Shown: positions 1 through 9,782, counted from the stretch's first letter. The stretch is DNA of 55,567 bases from Pseudoflavonifractor sp. An44 (GCF_002161675.1 NZ_NFIH01000016.1:1-55567), one strand, 5' to 3'. The notes: generated by a model from the letters alone, not told the origin. Numbers and translations are program-made.

Positions 1-339
1 CAGAAAGGGCCGAAACCTGGAGAAACGTGCACTATCCCGGCAGTAATAGAGAAAATCAGAGCTTTTTACTCCCTTGGTATGGTACTTGCTTTTCGGCCCG
101 GCCTGAGAACCACCGCAGGGACAGCCTCGTACCCCAGGGGGGTACTTAGGGGGGAACGCCCTAAGCGGGTTTTGGTTTCTTTTGACCGGGCAAAAGAAAC
201 CCCCAGCGGGTAGCGTCCCCACCAGGCTGGCAAGCCTGAACTAATCTATGGGAAAACGGGGTTTCCCTCCCCAGAAGGAACCCCCTTTTTCACCCCCGCA
301 TAGACTGGGTCAAAATCTCTCATCCAGAGGTGTTGACCC
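1..339. repeat. Mosaic intergenic repeat block, left edge
   Basis: There is no gene here. Positions 7-99 form a 93-nt unit bounded by an inverted repeat (GGGCCGAAA ... TTTCGGCCC). A second 93-nt unit with the same termini lies at 38017-38109. Positions 123-227 form a 105-nt unit whose reverse complement recurs at 45554-45658 with only four differences. It contains the hairpin GGTTTCTTTTG/CAAAAGAAACC at 174-201. The final part (246-309) has facing TCTATG/CATAGA arms. No promoter for murE could be recognised with confidence in this stretch. Confidence 0.75.
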
Positions 340-1788
340 ATGAAACTTGCCCCTTTGCTGGCCGTGCTCGGCCACTCCTGTGACCAGGATGTGGACATTT
401 CCTCCCTCTCCTGCGACTCCCGTACCGTCACCCCCGGCGCCCTCTTCGTGGCCATTCCCGGCGAACACGCCGACGGCACCCAGTACATCCCCCAGGCCGT
501 GGACCGGGGGGCCGCCGCCGTGGTCTCCCCCGTGTCCCTGCCCTGTCCCGCCCCCCTCTTTGTGGTGGAGGACCCCCGGGACGCCCTGGCCCACCTGGCC
601 GCCGCCTTCTACGGCCACCCCGCCAAGAGCCTCACCCTCATCGGCATCACCGGCACCAAGGGCAAGACCACCACCGCCCACATGGTGCGGGACATTCTTC
701 TAGCTGCCGGGCACACAGCGGGGATGATCGGCACCATGGGGGCATACATAGGGCGGGAGACGTGGGCCGACTGCCCCAACACCACCCCGGACCCCCTGCT
801 CCTCCACCGCCTGCTCCATGATATGGTGGAACAGGGGTGCACCCATGTGGTGATGGAGGTGTCCTCCCAGGCCATGAAACACCGCCGGGTGGCGGGGCTC
901 ACCTTCGCCGCCGGGGTCTTCCTCAATCTCTCCCCCGACCACATCGGCCCCGGGGAGCACGCCGACTACGCCGAGTACGCCGCCTGTAAGGCCGCCTTCT
1001 TCGCCCAGTGCGCCGGAGCGGTGGGCAATGGGGAGGACATGGCCTGGCCCCAGATGGCCGCCCAGCTGCCCCCAGAGGCCCCGGTGGCCACCTTCGGGTT
1101 CTCCCTCACCTGCGGGGTGCAAGGGGGCACCGTGGCCCCCATAGAGTCCCCCAGCGCCCTTGGAAGCCGCTTCACGGTGGCGGACTGTGACACCCCCTAT
1201 ACCATCCCCCTCCCCGGGCGGCACCACGTCCAGGACGCCCTGGCGGCGGTGGCGGTATGCCGCCAGCTGGGTCTGCCGGAAGAGGCCATCCGCCAGGGGC
1301 TGGAGGAGGCCGCCGTGCCCGGGCGGGCCCAGGTGTTCCCCAATGACCGGGGAATTCGGGTGGTGGTGGACTACGCCCATAACGCCGCCAGCTTCCGGGC
1401 CATTTTGAGCTGCCTCCACTGCTACCCCCACGGGAACATCATTGTGGTGTTCGGGGCCGGGGGCAACCGTCCCCCCATGCGGCGGCTGGACATGGCCCAA
1501 GTGGCGGCGGAACTGGCAGACTGCGCCATCGTCACCACCGACAACCCCCGGTGGGAGCCGGTGGAGGACATCTGCCGCTCCATCACCCAGGCCCTGGGCC
1601 GTCAAATCCCCTGGGAGGTGATCTACGACCGGAGAGAGGCCATTTTCCGGGCCCTGGACCTGGCCCAGCCCGGAGATATGGTGGCCCTGCTGGGCAAGGG
1701 CCACGAGGGGTACATTGAGACCTGTGGGCTGCGCCTGCCCTTCTCCGAGTGGGCGGTGCTGGAGGAATACTTCCACAAAAACCCCTGA
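340..1788 (+). CDS. murE: UDP-N-acetylmuramyl-tripeptide synthetase (MurE)
   Basis: This is a cytoplasmic Mur ligase that adds the third residue to UDP-MurNAc-L-Ala-D-Glu in peptidoglycan precursor synthesis. The 482-residue length is normal for MurE. The ATP-binding loop GTKGKTT is at residues 105-111, followed by the central ligase domain and a C-terminal domain. The C-terminal motif DNPR (about residues 401-404) is the version associated with meso-diaminopimelate addition rather than lysine. The ATG follows AGAGGTG at suitable spacing. The gene stands alone: the usual murF/mraY neighbours are absent and a repeat block precedes it. Confidence 0.93.
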   Translation: MKLAPLLAVLGHSCDQDVDISSLSCDSRTVTPGALFVAIPGEHADGTQYIPQAVDRGAAAVVSPVSLPCPAPLFVVEDPRDALAHLAAAFYGHPAKSLTLIGITGTKGKTTTAHMVRDILLAAGHTAGMIGTMGAYIGRETWADCPNTTPDPLLLHRLLHDMVEQGCTHVVMEVSSQAMKHRRVAGLTFAAGVFLNLSPDHIGPGEHADYAEYAACKAAFFAQCAGAVGNGEDMAWPQMAAQLPPEAPVATFGFSLTCGVQGGTVAPIESPSALGSRFTVADCDTPYTIPLPGRHHVQDALAAVAVCRQLGLPEEAIRQGLEEAAVPGRAQVFPNDRGIRVVVDYAHNAASFRAILSCLHCYPHGNIIVVFGAGGNRPPMRRLDMAQVAAELADCAIVTTDNPRWEPVEDICRSITQALGRQIPWEVIYDRREAIFRALDLAQPGDMVALLGKGHEGYIETCGLRLPFSEWAVLEEYFHKNP

Positions 1789-1814
1789 GGGGTGTGGAAG
1801 TTTCGAAGGAAAAC

Positions 1815-1845
1815 AGCGGCGGGTGGAGTTCTTCCACCCGCCGCT
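1815..1845. terminator. Convergent terminator after murE
   Basis: A perfect 13-bp stem AGCGGCGGGTGGA/TCCACCCGCCGCT with a 5-nt loop lies between the convergent murE and lipoprotein genes. The T-run is weak (TTATCT), so termination is likely but not certain. Confidence 0.65.
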
Positions 1846-1861
1846 TATCTGTCTCGCTTCG

Positions 1862-2575
1862 TCAATATCCAAAGTTGCTGTAGTCGATCATGGCCAGATC
1901 AATGGAGTTAAAGTCGTCCTGGGAGGGGGTCCAGATGTTCCCGTCGTCCTCAATCTGCACGGTGAAGGTCTCCGCCTCCCCGTTTCCGGTGTTGGGCAGC
2001 TCCTTCTCCAACAGGTCCACGATCTTCTCGGCGTACACCGCGTCGATCTCCTGGTACTCCTCCTCGCTGAGGGCCTCCAGCTGCTCCTGGGTGGTGATAC
2101 CCCGGTCGGAGAGAATCTGGTCAAAGATGGCCTGGAAGTCATCCGAGGTCACCTTGGTCATGAGATCAATGGGGCGCACCGTCACCTCCACGGCGTAGTT
2201 TCCGCTGTCCAGCTTGGTGGCAGCCCCCACGGTGTAGTCGCTGTGGCTGTAAATCTCCTTGTACAGCTCAGTCAAACGCTGGGTGATCTCCTCGGTGGGG
2301 TAGTCAATGAGGCCAATGCCGCTTTCAAAGAACTCCACCTCCACCTGGATGCCCTCTTCGTACTGCTGTTGGGCCTCCTCCTCGGACAGCTCCATTTCGG
2401 TCTGATAGTCCTTGTTGAGCTTGCCCAGGTATGTCAGGTCCAAATAGCCCTGGACATAGCCCTCCATGCGGCTCTTCTCGCTGCCCAGGTTCAGGCTGAT
2501 GCTGCCGCAGGCGGTGAGAGACAGGGCCAGTACCGCTGCCCCGGCCATGGCCACCCATTTCATACGCTTTTTCAT
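1862..2575 (-). CDS. Putative lipoprotein, unknown function
   Basis: The product has 237 residues and begins with a lipoprotein signal: positive residues MKKRMK, a hydrophobic stretch, then the lipobox LTAC (Cys about 23). It is therefore probably exported and lipid-anchored to the outer face of the membrane. The mature part is acidic (ELSEEEAQQ, EALSEEEYQE) and has no motif I recognise. It resembles small clostridial lipoproteins annotated only as DUFs. The ATG at 2575 was preferred to an upstream start because AGGGGG lies 8 nt before it. A TGTACA-N17-TATACT promoter precedes it. It is a single-gene unit between two terminators. Confidence 0.75.
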   Translation of the reverse strand: MKKRMKWVAMAGAAVLALSLTACGSISLNLGSEKSRMEGYVQGYLDLTYLGKLNKDYQTEMELSEEEAQQQYEEGIQVEVEFFESGIGLIDYPTEEITQRLTELYKEIYSHSDYTVGAATKLDSGNYAVEVTVRPIDLMTKVTSDDFQAIFDQILSDRGITTQEQLEALSEEEYQEIDAVYAEKIVDLLEKELPNTGNGEAETFTVQIEDDGNIWTPSQDDFNSIDLAMIDYSNFGY

Positions 2576-2640
2576 GATGACGCCCCCTTTTCTTCCCAAT
2601 TCTCACAACAGAAGGCGGAGAAATCCGTCCTCTTTTTGTC

Positions 2641-2669
2641 AGTATAGCACAAAAGCGCCCCCTTGTACA
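2641..2669 (-). promoter_or_regulatory. Sigma-A promoter of the lipoprotein gene
   Basis: Read on the minus strand: -35 TGTACA, 17-nt spacer, -10 TATACT. The -35 is imperfect and the -10 is strong. Confidence 0.6.
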
Positions 2670-2674
2670 GATGC

Positions 2675-2719
2675 AAAAAAGCCTGGGCCCACGAGAACTC
2701 GTGAGTCCAGGCTCTTTTT
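2675..2719. terminator. Terminator of the ribosomal protein operon
   Basis: A long stem (AGCCTGG...CCAGGCT with an inner ACGAG/CTCGT helix) is flanked by an A-run and a T-run. On the minus strand the T-run follows directly, closing the rpsJ-rplQ operon. Confidence 0.85.
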
Positions 2720-2745
2720 GTTCTAATACGGTAGCCCGTATTCCA

Positions 2746-3087
2746 TTACACCAGCTGGATGATGGCCATCTCGGCGGCGTCGCCGCGACGGGGACCCATC
2801 TTCAGCACACGGGTGTAACCGCCATTGCGGTCGGCGTACTTGGGGCCGATCTCGTCGAAGAGCTTCTTAGCCACATCCTCCTTGGTGATGTAGCTGAGCA
2901 CCTGACGGTAAGAAGCCAGGTTGTTCTTCTTAGCCAGGGTGATCATCTTCTCGGCAATGGGGGCGACCTCCTTAGCGCGGGCGTAGGTGGTCTTGATCTG
3001 ACCATTCTCCAGCAGGTAGGTGGTCATGGCGCGCAGCATGGCGCGGCGCTGATCGCTGGTCTTACCCAGTTTACGGTTCTGAGCCAT
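2746..3087 (-). CDS. rplQ: 50S ribosomal protein L17
   Basis: This is a large-subunit protein and the last gene of the alpha operon, directly after rpoA as in most bacteria. The protein has 113 residues, starting [20 protein letters not shown] and ending IIQLV, which are typical ends for L17. The ATG at 3087 is supported by GGAGGA upstream. An in-frame start 14 codons earlier lacks a site. It is separated from rpoA by 160 nt containing a hairpin, an unusually wide gap for this operon. Confidence 0.97.
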   Translation of the reverse strand: MAQNRKLGKTSDQRRAMLRAMTTYLLENGQIKTTYARAKEVAPIAEKMITLAKKNNLASYRQVLSYITKEDVAKKLFDEIGPKYADRNGGYTRVLKMGPRRGDAAEMAIIQLV

Positions 3088-3211
3088 TTTTAACACTCCT
3101 CCGACCTCGCGTTGCGAGATCTCATTCAAATTCGTTCTGGCACCCGGATGGGGACACTTGCGTGTGGGTGAGGAGGAACGTTACATACCCTCTACCCTGC
3201 CTCCAGTGGGC

Positions 3212-3233
3212 CCCCGTGGATTTCTCCACGGGG
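3212..3233. other. Inverted repeat between rpoA and rplQ
   Basis: A perfect 9-bp stem CCCCGTGGA/TCCACGGGG lies just after the rpoA stop on the minus strand. No T-run follows, so it is more likely an mRNA processing or stability hairpin than a terminator. Confidence 0.5.
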
Positions 3234-3247
3234 AATCCTCACATTTT

Positions 3248-4195
3248 TTAGTTTTCCTCGCTGGCCAGGGACAGACCCATCATCGCCAGCTTGTTGATGA
3301 CCTCTTCCAGGGACTTGCGGCCCAGGTTGCGCACCTTCATCATCTCGTCCTCGGTCTTGGAGATCAAGTCCTCCACGGTGTTGATGTTGGCGCGCTTGAG
3401 GCAGTTGAAGGAACGGACGGACAGGTCCAGCTCCTCGATGGTCAGCTCCAGCACCTTATCGCGCTGGGTCTCAGCCTTCTCCACCACGGTGGACTTGGAG
3501 CCCATGGTCTCAGAGAGATCGGTGAAGAGGGTGAAGTGGTCCAGCAGGATGCGGGCGCCCAGGGACACGGCGTCCCGGGCGGAGATGGTGCCGTTGGTCC
3601 AGACCTCCAGGGTCAGCTTGTCGTAGTCGGTGGCGTCTCCCACGCGGGTGTTCTCCACGGTGTAGTTGACCTTGCGCACAGGGGTGTACACAGAGTCCAC
3701 GGGAATGACGCCGATGACCGTCTGAGCATTCTTGTTCCGGTCGGCGGTGACGTAGCCACGGCCCTGGGACAAGGTCAGCTCCATGTTCAGAGTGGCATCG
3801 GGGCCCAGAGTGGCGATGTGATGCTCAGGATTGAGAATCTCCACATCGCTGTCGGCCTTGATGTCACCAGCCGTCACGACCCCCTCACCGGAGGCCTCGA
3901 TATAGACGGTTTTGACCCCTTCGCTGTACAGCTTGGCAATGATGCCCTTGATGTTCAGAACGATCTGGGTCACGTCCTCCTTCACCCCGGGGATGGTGGA
4001 GAACTCGTGCTGGACGCCGGCGATTTTCACCGTGGTCACTGCGGTGCCGGGCAGAGAGGACAGAAGGATGCGGCGCAGGGAGTTGCCAATGGTGGTGCCG
4101 TAGCCCCGCTCCAGAGGCTCTACGACATACTTGCCGTAGGTCTCCTCACCCACGTTTTCGATGCACTCAATGCGCGGCTTCTGAATTTCTACCAT
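3248..4195 (-). CDS. rpoA: DNA-directed RNA polymerase subunit alpha
   Basis: This is the alpha subunit of RNA polymerase, which nucleates assembly and contacts UP elements and activators. The 315-residue length is normal. The N-terminal dimerisation domain is recognisable by [20 protein letters not shown] (about residues 31-50). The C-terminal domain follows from about residue 245, with [14 protein letters not shown] and [11 protein letters not shown] helix-hairpin motifs. It sits between rpsD and rplQ in the canonical alpha-operon order. Confidence 0.98.
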   Translation of the reverse strand: MVEIQKPRIECIENVGEETYGKYVVEPLERGYGTTIGNSLRRILLSSLPGTAVTTVKIAGVQHEFSTIPGVKEDVTQIVLNIKGIIAKLYSEGVKTVYIEASGEGVVTAGDIKADSDVEILNPEHHIATLGPDATLNMELTLSQGRGYVTADRNKNAQTVIGVIPVDSVYTPVRKVNYTVENTRVGDATDYDKLTLEVWTNGTISARDAVSLGARILLDHFTLFTDLSETMGSKSTVVEKAETQRDKVLELTIEELDLSVRSFNCLKRANINTVEDLISKTEDEMMKVRNLGRKSLEEVINKLAMMGLSLASEEN

Positions 4196-4268
4196 ATCGT
4201 GAATACCCTCCTTTTACTGTGGCGTAGCTTCCAAAACGGTTGCGAACTGCTTGAGTTGAGGGTGACGA

Positions 4269-4868
4269 TTACTTGGAGTACAACTCCACGATCAGGTTGA
4301 CAGCGACCTCGAAGTCGATATCCTCACGGGTGGGCATGGCCACGACCTTGCCCTGGAGGGGGGCGTTCTTGGTCTTCTCCAGCCAAGCGGGAGCGGCCAC
4401 GAACTTATCCTCCTCCACCAGCTTCTTGAACTTGGCGGAAGAACGGCTCTTCTCGCACACGGCGATCTCCTCGCCCACCTTCACCAGGTAGGAGGGGATG
4501 TTCACGCGCTTGCCATTGACGGTGAAGTGGCCGTGGTTGACCAGCTGACGGGCCTCGCGGCGGGTGCTGGCCAGACCCAGACGGTACACCACGTTGTCCA
4601 GACGGCGCTCCAGCAGGGTCATCAGCTCGTCGCCGGTGTTGCCCTTCATGCGGGCGGCCTTCTCGTAGTAGGAACGGAACTGCTTCTCCAGCACGCCGTA
4701 GATGAACTTCACCTTCTGCTTCTCAGTCAGCTGCAGAGCATACTCGCTCTTCTTGCTGCGGCGCTGGGGGCCGGGGTTCCGGTTGGACTCCTTATTCACG
4801 CCCATGGTGGCGGGAGAGATGCCCAGGGTTCTGCAACGCTTCAGATAGGGCTGCATATTCTTAGCCAT
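4269..4868 (-). CDS. rpsD: 30S ribosomal protein S4
   Basis: This is a primary 16S rRNA binding protein that starts assembly of the 30S body. It has 199 residues. The S4 RNA-binding domain is visible as [20 protein letters not shown] and [19 protein letters not shown]. The N-terminal part lacks the cysteine zinc cluster, so it is the zinc-free form. It lies in the alpha operon between rpsK and rpoA. In many bacteria S4 represses its own operon, but I see no leader structure here that would show this. Confidence 0.97.
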   Translation of the reverse strand: MAKNMQPYLKRCRTLGISPATMGVNKESNRNPGPQRRSKKSEYALQLTEKQKVKFIYGVLEKQFRSYYEKAARMKGNTGDELMTLLERRLDNVVYRLGLASTRREARQLVNHGHFTVNGKRVNIPSYLVKVGEEIAVCEKSRSSAKFKKLVEEDKFVAAPAWLEKTKNAPLQGKVVAMPTREDIDFEVAVNLIVELYSK

Positions 4869-4889
4869 ATTGCTTTTCCTCCTTCCAGA

Positions 4890-5285
4890 TTACACGCGGC
4901 GGCGCTTGGGGGGACGGCAGCCGTTGTGGGGCACGGGGGTCACGTCCTTGATCAGGGTGACTTCCAGGCCCACGGCCTGCAGAGCCCGGATGGCGGCCTC
5001 ACGGCCCTGGCCGGGACCCTTGACGTACACCTCAACGCTCTTGAGGCCGCACTGCTCGATGGCAGCGTTGGCGGCAGTCTCAGCAGCGGTCTGGGCGGCG
5101 AAGGGGGTGGACTTACGAGAGCCACGGAAGCCCATCTCGCCGGAGGAAGCCCAGGACAGGGCGTTGCCCTGCATGTCGGTCACAGTAACCATGGTGTTGT
5201 TGAAGGAGGAACGGATGTGCACCTGACCCTTCTCCACGTTCTTGCGCTCACGACGGCGCTTGATCACTTTCTTAGCAGTAGCCAT
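4890..5285 (-). CDS. rpsK: 30S ribosomal protein S11
   Basis: This is a component of the 30S platform near the mRNA exit. The 131-residue protein shows the family signatures [16 protein letters not shown] and [13 protein letters not shown], and ends with the expected basic tail [10 protein letters not shown]. It has an SD-like GGAGG before the ATG and sits 15 nt after rpsM. Confidence 0.97.
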   Translation of the reverse strand: MATAKKVIKRRRERKNVEKGQVHIRSSFNNTMVTVTDMQGNALSWASSGEMGFRGSRKSTPFAAQTAAETAANAAIEQCGLKSVEVYVKGPGQGREAAIRALQAVGLEVTLIKDVTPVPHNGCRPPKRRRV

Positions 5286-5300
5286 GTGTCTAATCCCTCC

Positions 5301-5669
5301 TTACTTCTTCTTGTTCGCCACAGTGCGCTTGGGACCCTTGCGGGTACGAGCGTTGGTCTTGGAACGCTGGCCGCGGACGGGCAAGCCCTTGCGGTGACGG
5401 ACACCACGGTAGCAGCCGATCTCGGTCAGACGCTTGATGTCCATAGCCACATTCCGGCGCAGGTCGCCCTCCACCACGTAGTCGTGGCTGATGATCTCAC
5501 GCAGCTTGGCCTCATCGGCGTCGGTGAGGTCCTTCACGCGGGTATCAGGGTTAATGCCAGCCTTCTCCAGAATCTTGGTAGCGCTGGTACGGCCAATGCC
5601 GTAGATATAGGTGAGTCCGATCTCGACTCGCTTCTCCTTAGGCAGATCAATGCCTGCAATACGTGCCAT
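5301..5669 (-). CDS. rpsM: 30S ribosomal protein S13
   Basis: This is a 30S head protein that contacts P-site tRNA and the 50S subunit. The 122-residue product starts [20 protein letters not shown] and carries the typical basic C-terminus with [18 protein letters not shown]. It is followed by rpsK and preceded by rpmJ, the standard order. Confidence 0.97.
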   Translation of the reverse strand: MARIAGIDLPKEKRVEIGLTYIYGIGRTSATKILEKAGINPDTRVKDLTDADEAKLREIISHDYVVEGDLRRNVAMDIKRLTEIGCYRGVRHRKGLPVRGQRSKTNARTRKGPKRTVANKKK

Positions 5670-5687
5670 ATTCTCCTTGCCCCTCCT

Positions 5688-5801
5688 TTAACCTTGTCTC
5701 TGCTTGTGCTTGGGGTTTTCACAAATGACCATTACTTTGCCCTTGCGCTTGATGATCTTGCACTTCTCGCACATGGGCTTGACAGACGGTCTTACTTTCA
5801 T
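5688..5801 (-). CDS. rpmJ: 50S ribosomal protein L36
   Basis: This is a 37-residue ribosomal protein, the smallest gene in the operon. I translated it directly from the reverse strand: it begins [15 protein letters not shown] and ends KHKQRQG. The zinc ligands C-X2-C, a later Cys and His are all present, so it is the zinc-binding form. An AGGAGG site lies just before the ATG. The position between infA and rpsM is canonical. Confidence 0.96.
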   Translation of the reverse strand: MKVRPSVKPMCEKCKIIKRKGKVMVICENPKHKQRQG

Positions 5802-5882
5802 ATCGGTTAACCTCCTGTGAATGCCTGATGGCCCCGAGTTGGGCGGAGGCAAGGCCCCGGCCCTTCTCGGTCGTGTTATCTC

Positions 5883-6101
5883 TTACTTGCTTCGCCAGGT
5901 GATGCGACCCCTGGTCAGGTCGTAGGGCGACATCTGTACGGTGACCTTGTCGCCGGGCAGGATGCGGATGAAGTTCATGCGCAGCTTGCCGGAAATGTGG
6001 GCCAGGATGATGTGTCCGTTCCCGATGTCCACATTGAAAGTCGTATTGGGCAGGGCCTCGGTGACGACGCCCTCCAGCTCGATCATATCGTCCTTCGCCA
6101 A
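5883..6101 (-). CDS. infA: Translation initiation factor IF-1
   Basis: IF-1 is an OB-fold factor that blocks the A site during initiation. Starting at the TTG codon at 6101 gives exactly 72 residues, [11 protein letters not shown]...RITWRSK, the universal IF-1 length. GGAGG stands 9 nt before that TTG. Longer readings start inside the upstream KOW gene and have no site. The rare TTG start may limit output of a protein needed in modest amounts. Confidence 0.95.
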   Translation of the reverse strand: MAKDDMIELEGVVTEALPNTTFNVDIGNGHIILAHISGKLRMNFIRILPGDKVTVQMSPYDLTRGRITWRSK

Positions 6102-6105
6102 AGCT

Positions 6106-6378
6106 TCATACCTCCATTTCGTCCCGGATGGCCGCCAACGCCGCCCGCAGCTCGCGGTTGCGGACAGGTTCGCCGGCCCGGACTTTTTCGATGGTTGGGT
6201 GGTGAAACTCTCCCACGCACTGAACGTGCTTGACGTTTTTGCGCTTGGGGTTCTCCACCCGCCGCCGCTTCCCATCTGCCAGCAGCACGAAGCTGCCATC
6301 TAAGGCCAGGACACAGAACAGCTGGTCCTTGTCGTGGCCGCTGAGGGAGCGCACGATTTGGGCTTGTTGGAAACTCAT
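6106..6378 (-). CDS. KOW domain RNA-binding protein (L14e-like)
   Basis: The product is a 90-residue basic protein with a KOW-type N-terminus ([22 protein letters not shown]) and a middle block [15 protein letters not shown]. Firmicutes commonly carry such a gene between map and infA, annotated as a KOW or L14e/L6e/L27e-like RNA-binding protein. A ribosome-associated role is inferred from position and fold. It ends 5 nt before the infA TTG and starts 2 nt after map, so the three are probably translationally coupled. Confidence 0.85.
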   Translation of the reverse strand: MSFQQAQIVRSLSGHDKDQLFCVLALDGSFVLLADGKRRRVENPKRKNVKHVQCVGEFHHPTIEKVRAGEPVRNRELRAALAAIRDEMEV

Positions 6379-6379
6379 G

Positions 6380-7144
6380 TCACATCTCTCCGCATTGGGT
6401 GAGAATCTCGACCTCTCCGTCGGTGATGAGTACGGTGTTTTCGTAATGGGCCGCCAGAGAGCCGTCCACCGTCACGGTGGTCCAGCCGTCCTTGAGCACC
6501 TTTACCTGCCAGTCACCGGCACACACCATGGGCTCCACGGCAATGGTCATGCCGGGTTGGAGCCGGGGGCCGTGGCCAGCGGGACCGTAGTTGGGCACCT
6601 CGGGGGCCTCGTGGAGTTTCGCGCCCACACCGTGGCCAACGAAGTCGCGAACGACCGAGTAGCCGAAGCTCTCCACATACTTCTGAACGGCATGGGAGAT
6701 GTCGGACACTCGTTGGCCGGCCTTGGCGTGCTTCATGCCTTCCCAGAAGCTCTGCTGGGTGACCTCGATGAGGCGCTGAGCCTCTTCGGAGATCTTCCCG
6801 CAGGGATAGGTGGCAGCACAGTCGCCGTGGAAACCATCGATGCAGGCACCCACGTCTACGCTGACGATGTCACCCTCTTTCAGCACCACCTTCTTGGAAG
6901 GGATGCCGTGGATGACCACGTCGTTGACCGAGATGCAGGCAGATCCGGAGAATCCGCCGTAGCCCAGGAAGGAAGGTTTCGCTCCCTGGCTCTCGATGAA
7001 CTTGCGTACCGCGGTATCAATGTCTAAGGTCGTCACGCCGGGGGCCACCATCCGCCCGGCCAGCTCTCTGGCCTGGGCGGCGATGCGGCCCGCGCGGCGC
7101 ATTGCGTCCAGCTCTCTGGACGACTTGAGCGTAATCAGCTCCAT
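6380..7144 (-). CDS. map: Methionine aminopeptidase, type I
   Basis: This enzyme removes the N-terminal methionine from nascent proteins. The 254-residue length is typical for type I. The metal-binding site can be followed through VSVDVGACIDGFHGD, the HGVG motif (FVGHGVGAKLHE) and the C-terminal EPM and ENT glutamates. The catalytic histidine precedes with VVIHGIPS. It lies 3 nt downstream of adk in the spc operon. Confidence 0.97.
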   Translation of the reverse strand: MELITLKSSRELDAMRRAGRIAAQARELAGRMVAPGVTTLDIDTAVRKFIESQGAKPSFLGYGGFSGSACISVNDVVIHGIPSKKVVLKEGDIVSVDVGACIDGFHGDCAATYPCGKISEEAQRLIEVTQQSFWEGMKHAKAGQRVSDISHAVQKYVESFGYSVVRDFVGHGVGAKLHEAPEVPNYGPAGHGPRLQPGMTIAVEPMVCAGDWQVKVLKDGWTTVTVDGSLAAHYENTVLITDGEVEILTQCGEM

Positions 7145-7147
7145 CGT

Positions 7148-7780
7148 TTAGATCCCCAGAGCCTTCTCGATGACCTCAGTGGTGGCCTCGATGCTGGACT
7201 GATTGTCCACAGAGCAGAGCAGATTCCGCTCAGCATAGAACGCCTTGAGAGGCTCGGTCTCGGCATGATAGACCTCCAGGCGGTGCTGGACGGTCTCGGG
7301 CTTGTCGTCGTCCCGCAGCTCCAGGGTGCCGCCACACTTGTCGCACACGCCCTCCACCTTGGAAGGAGCGTTGACCACGTGGTAGGTGGCGCCGCAGGAA
7401 GCGCAGAAGCGGCGGCCGCTCATGCGCTTCTTGATCTCCTCGTCGGAGATCTCGATGGACAGGACGTGGTCGAACACCACGCCGGCCTGCTCCAGAGCCT
7501 CAGCCTGGGCGATGGTGCGGGGCACGCCGTCCAGAATGTAACCCTTAGAGCAGTCATCTTGGGCCAAGCGCTCAGCCACGATGCCGATGATCACCTGGTC
7601 GGGGACCAGTTTCCCGGCGTCCATGTAGCTCTTGGCCTCCAATCCCACGGGGGTGCCGTTCTTCACGGCAGAGCGCAGGATGTTACCAGTGGAAATGGTG
7701 GGGATCCCCAGCTTTTCGCTCAAGATAGCGGCCTGAGTACCCTTACCGGCGCCAGGGGCGCCCAGCATAATCAGCTTCAT
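7148..7780 (-). CDS. adk: Adenylate kinase
   Basis: The enzyme interconverts ATP + AMP and 2 ADP. It has 210 residues with the P-loop GAPGAGKGT near the N-terminus and the long LID domain. The LID carries two Cys-X2-Cys pairs (CASC ... CDKC), so it is the zinc-stabilised form usual in Gram-positives. The ATG at 7780 has AAGGTG at good spacing. A TTG six codons earlier abuts the secY stop and looks less likely. Confidence 0.97.
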   Translation of the reverse strand: MKLIMLGAPGAGKGTQAAILSEKLGIPTISTGNILRSAVKNGTPVGLEAKSYMDAGKLVPDQVIIGIVAERLAQDDCSKGYILDGVPRTIAQAEALEQAGVVFDHVLSIEISDEEIKKRMSGRRFCASCGATYHVVNAPSKVEGVCDKCGGTLELRDDDKPETVQHRLEVYHAETEPLKAFYAERNLLCSVDNQSSIEATTEVIEKALGI

Positions 7781-7798
7781 CTCGTTCACCTTCTCCAA

Positions 7799-9130
7799 TT
7801 ACTCCAGGAAACCCTTGTAGTGACGCATCATCAGCTGAGCCTCCAGAACCTTCACGGTCTCCAGGGCGACGCCCACCACGATGATGATGGAAGTACCGCC
7901 GATGGCCAGGCTGTTGCCAGCGGAGCTGCCAAAGGCCAGCATGATGTTACCGGTGATGGCGGGCAGCAGGGCTACCACAGCCAGGTAGATGGCGCCGAAC
8001 ATGGTCAGGCGATTGATGACGCGGGCCAAGAAGTCAGCGGTGGGCTTGCCGGGACGGAAGCCGGGCACGAAGCCGCCGTTCTTCTTGAGGTTGTTGGCGA
8101 TCTCCACGGGGTTGAACTGAATGGTGTTGTAGAAGTAGCTGAACACGATGATCAGCAGGAAGTACACCACGCAATAGATCAGGCCGTTGGAGTCAAACAC
8201 CTTCAGGAAGGTGTTCCAGCCAGAGCCCTCGGTCTGAGCAGAGGGCACGAACATGCCGATGGTGGCGGGGATGGAGGCGATGGCCTGAGCGAAGATGATG
8301 GGCATCACGCCGGACATATTCACCTTGATGGGAATATGGCTGGACTGACCGCCGTACATCTTGCGGCCCACCACCCGCTTGGCGTACTGCACGGGCACGC
8401 GGCGCTCGGAGTTGGTGATGAACACGATGAACACCACCAGCAGCAGGATACCCACCAGAATCAGGGGGATGAACGCGGGGTGCAGGGAGGCGGTGGTGGT
8501 GCTGGTGGAGCCGGAGGCCCACACGCGCACGCCGTTGATCATGGAGGAGACCATGTGGGGTCCCCGGGCAATGATACCGCCGAACAGGATGATGGAAATA
8601 CCGTTGCCCACACCGAACTCGGTGATCTGCTCGCCCAGCCACATCAGGAAGGCGGAGCCGGCGGTGAAGGCAAAGATGATGACGAAAGCGGGCCACAGGC
8701 CGTCAGCCACCAGTTCGTAGTAGCTGATGAGCTTGTAGTAGCCAAAGGCCTGAAGCAGGGCGATGGCCACAGTGGCGTAGCGAGTGATGGCGGCGATCTT
8801 CTTCTTGCCCTCCTCGCCCTCGTCCCGGGCCATCTTCTCCAGAGCGGGGATGGCGATGGTCAGCAGCTGCACAATGATGGAGCTGTTGATATAGGGCTGG
8901 ATGGACAGAGCGAAGACGGTAGCCTGAGCAAAGGCGTCGCCGCTCATGACATTGAGCAGACCAAAGATACTGGAAGACTGAGAGGCCATGTAGGTCTTCA
9001 GAGATTCGGTATCAATGAAGGGGACGGGAATGGCAGAACCAACCCGGAAAATCAGCAGAGCAAAGATGGTAAACAGCAGCTTGTTGCGCAGCTCTTGCAC
9101 CTTCCAGGCACTACGGATGGTCTGAATCAT
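7799..9130 (-). CDS. secY: Protein translocase subunit SecY
   Basis: SecY is the channel-forming membrane subunit of the Sec translocase, the partner of SecA encoded at 34.8-37.5 kb. It has 443 residues and about ten hydrophobic segments. Recognisable SecY stretches are RVGSAIPVPFIDTESL near the N-terminus (plug region) and FNPVEIANNLKKNGGFVPGFRPG in the cytoplasmic loop. The gene sits between rplO and adk as usual. SecE and SecG are not in the window. Confidence 0.97.
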   Translation of the reverse strand: MIQTIRSAWKVQELRNKLLFTIFALLIFRVGSAIPVPFIDTESLKTYMASQSSSIFGLLNVMSGDAFAQATVFALSIQPYINSSIIVQLLTIAIPALEKMARDEGEEGKKKIAAITRYATVAIALLQAFGYYKLISYYELVADGLWPAFVIIFAFTAGSAFLMWLGEQITEFGVGNGISIILFGGIIARGPHMVSSMINGVRVWASGSTSTTTASLHPAFIPLILVGILLLVVFIVFITNSERRVPVQYAKRVVGRKMYGGQSSHIPIKVNMSGVMPIIFAQAIASIPATIGMFVPSAQTEGSGWNTFLKVFDSNGLIYCVVYFLLIIVFSYFYNTIQFNPVEIANNLKKNGGFVPGFRPGKPTADFLARVINRLTMFGAIYLAVVALLPAITGNIMLAFGSSAGNSLAIGGTSIIIVVGVALETVKVLEAQLMMRHYKGFLE

Positions 9131-9131
9131 G

Positions 9132-9572
9132 TCAGATCACCTCCGCTGTACCGCCTGCCTTTTCGATCTTCTCTTTCGCGGAGGCGGAGAACGCGGAAGC
9201 ACGCACGGTGAGCTTCTTGGTGATCTCGCCGTTGCCCAGCACCTTAACGCCGTACTCGCACTTGGAGAGGATGCCCTGCTCCAGCAGGTCGCAGACGTTG
9301 ACGGTGGCGCCATCCTCGAACTTGTTCAGAGCGGAGACATTGATGGTCTCCAGACGCTTGGCAAAAATGTTGTTAAAGCCGCGCTTGGGCAGACGACGAG
9401 CCAGAGGCATCTGGCCGCCCTCGAAGCCCACACGGACACCGCCGCCGGAACGAGCCCACTGACCCTTGTGTCCACGGCCGGCAGTCTTGCCGTTACCGGA
9501 ACCGGGGCCGCGGCCCTTGCGCTTGCCCACCTGAGTGGAACCAGCGGCGGGAGAGAGAGTATGCAGATTCAT
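9132..9572 (-). CDS. rplO: 50S ribosomal protein L15
   Basis: L15 is a 146-residue large-subunit protein with the typical glycine/arginine-rich N-terminus ([22 protein letters not shown]) that threads into 23S rRNA. The ATG at 9572 has GGAGGTG upstream, whereas a longer reading runs back into the rpmD region. It ends one nucleotide before secY starts. Confidence 0.96.
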   Translation of the reverse strand: MNLHTLSPAAGSTQVGKRKGRGPGSGNGKTAGRGHKGQWARSGGGVRVGFEGGQMPLARRLPKRGFNNIFAKRLETINVSALNKFEDGATVNVCDLLEQGILSKCEYGVKVLGNGEITKKLTVRASAFSASAKEKIEKAGGTAEVI

Positions 9573-9585
9573 GTTGGGCACCTCC

Positions 9586-9768
9586 TTAGGCGTTCTCGGT
9601 GACCTGGAGCAGGTAACCGATGGCGGCAATCTTGCCGCGGGTAGCAGCGTTGTCGGGCTGCACGGTCACATCGCCGATGTGACGCAGGCCCAGAGCCTCG
9701 GCAGTGGCCTTGTGCTTGGCCAGACGGCCGTTCAGGCTCTTGACGAGCTTGATTTCAATGTTAGCCAT
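9586..9768 (-). CDS. rpmD: 50S ribosomal protein L30
   Basis: This is a 60-residue protein, the short bacterial form of L30, with the characteristic [22 protein letters not shown] and an intact C-terminus. It lies between rpsE and rplO, 14 nt from each. Confidence 0.96.
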   Translation of the reverse strand: MANIEIKLVKSLNGRLAKHKATAEALGLRHIGDVTVQPDNAATRGKIAAIGYLLQVTENA

Positions 9769-9782
9769 AGTCGTGAGCCTCC

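Noticed and set aside
7265-9211. Long plus-strand frames opposite secY, adk and other ribosomal operon genes
   Set aside because: These arise from GC-rich codon bias on the real strand. They give His/Gly/Asp-rich nonsense proteins.
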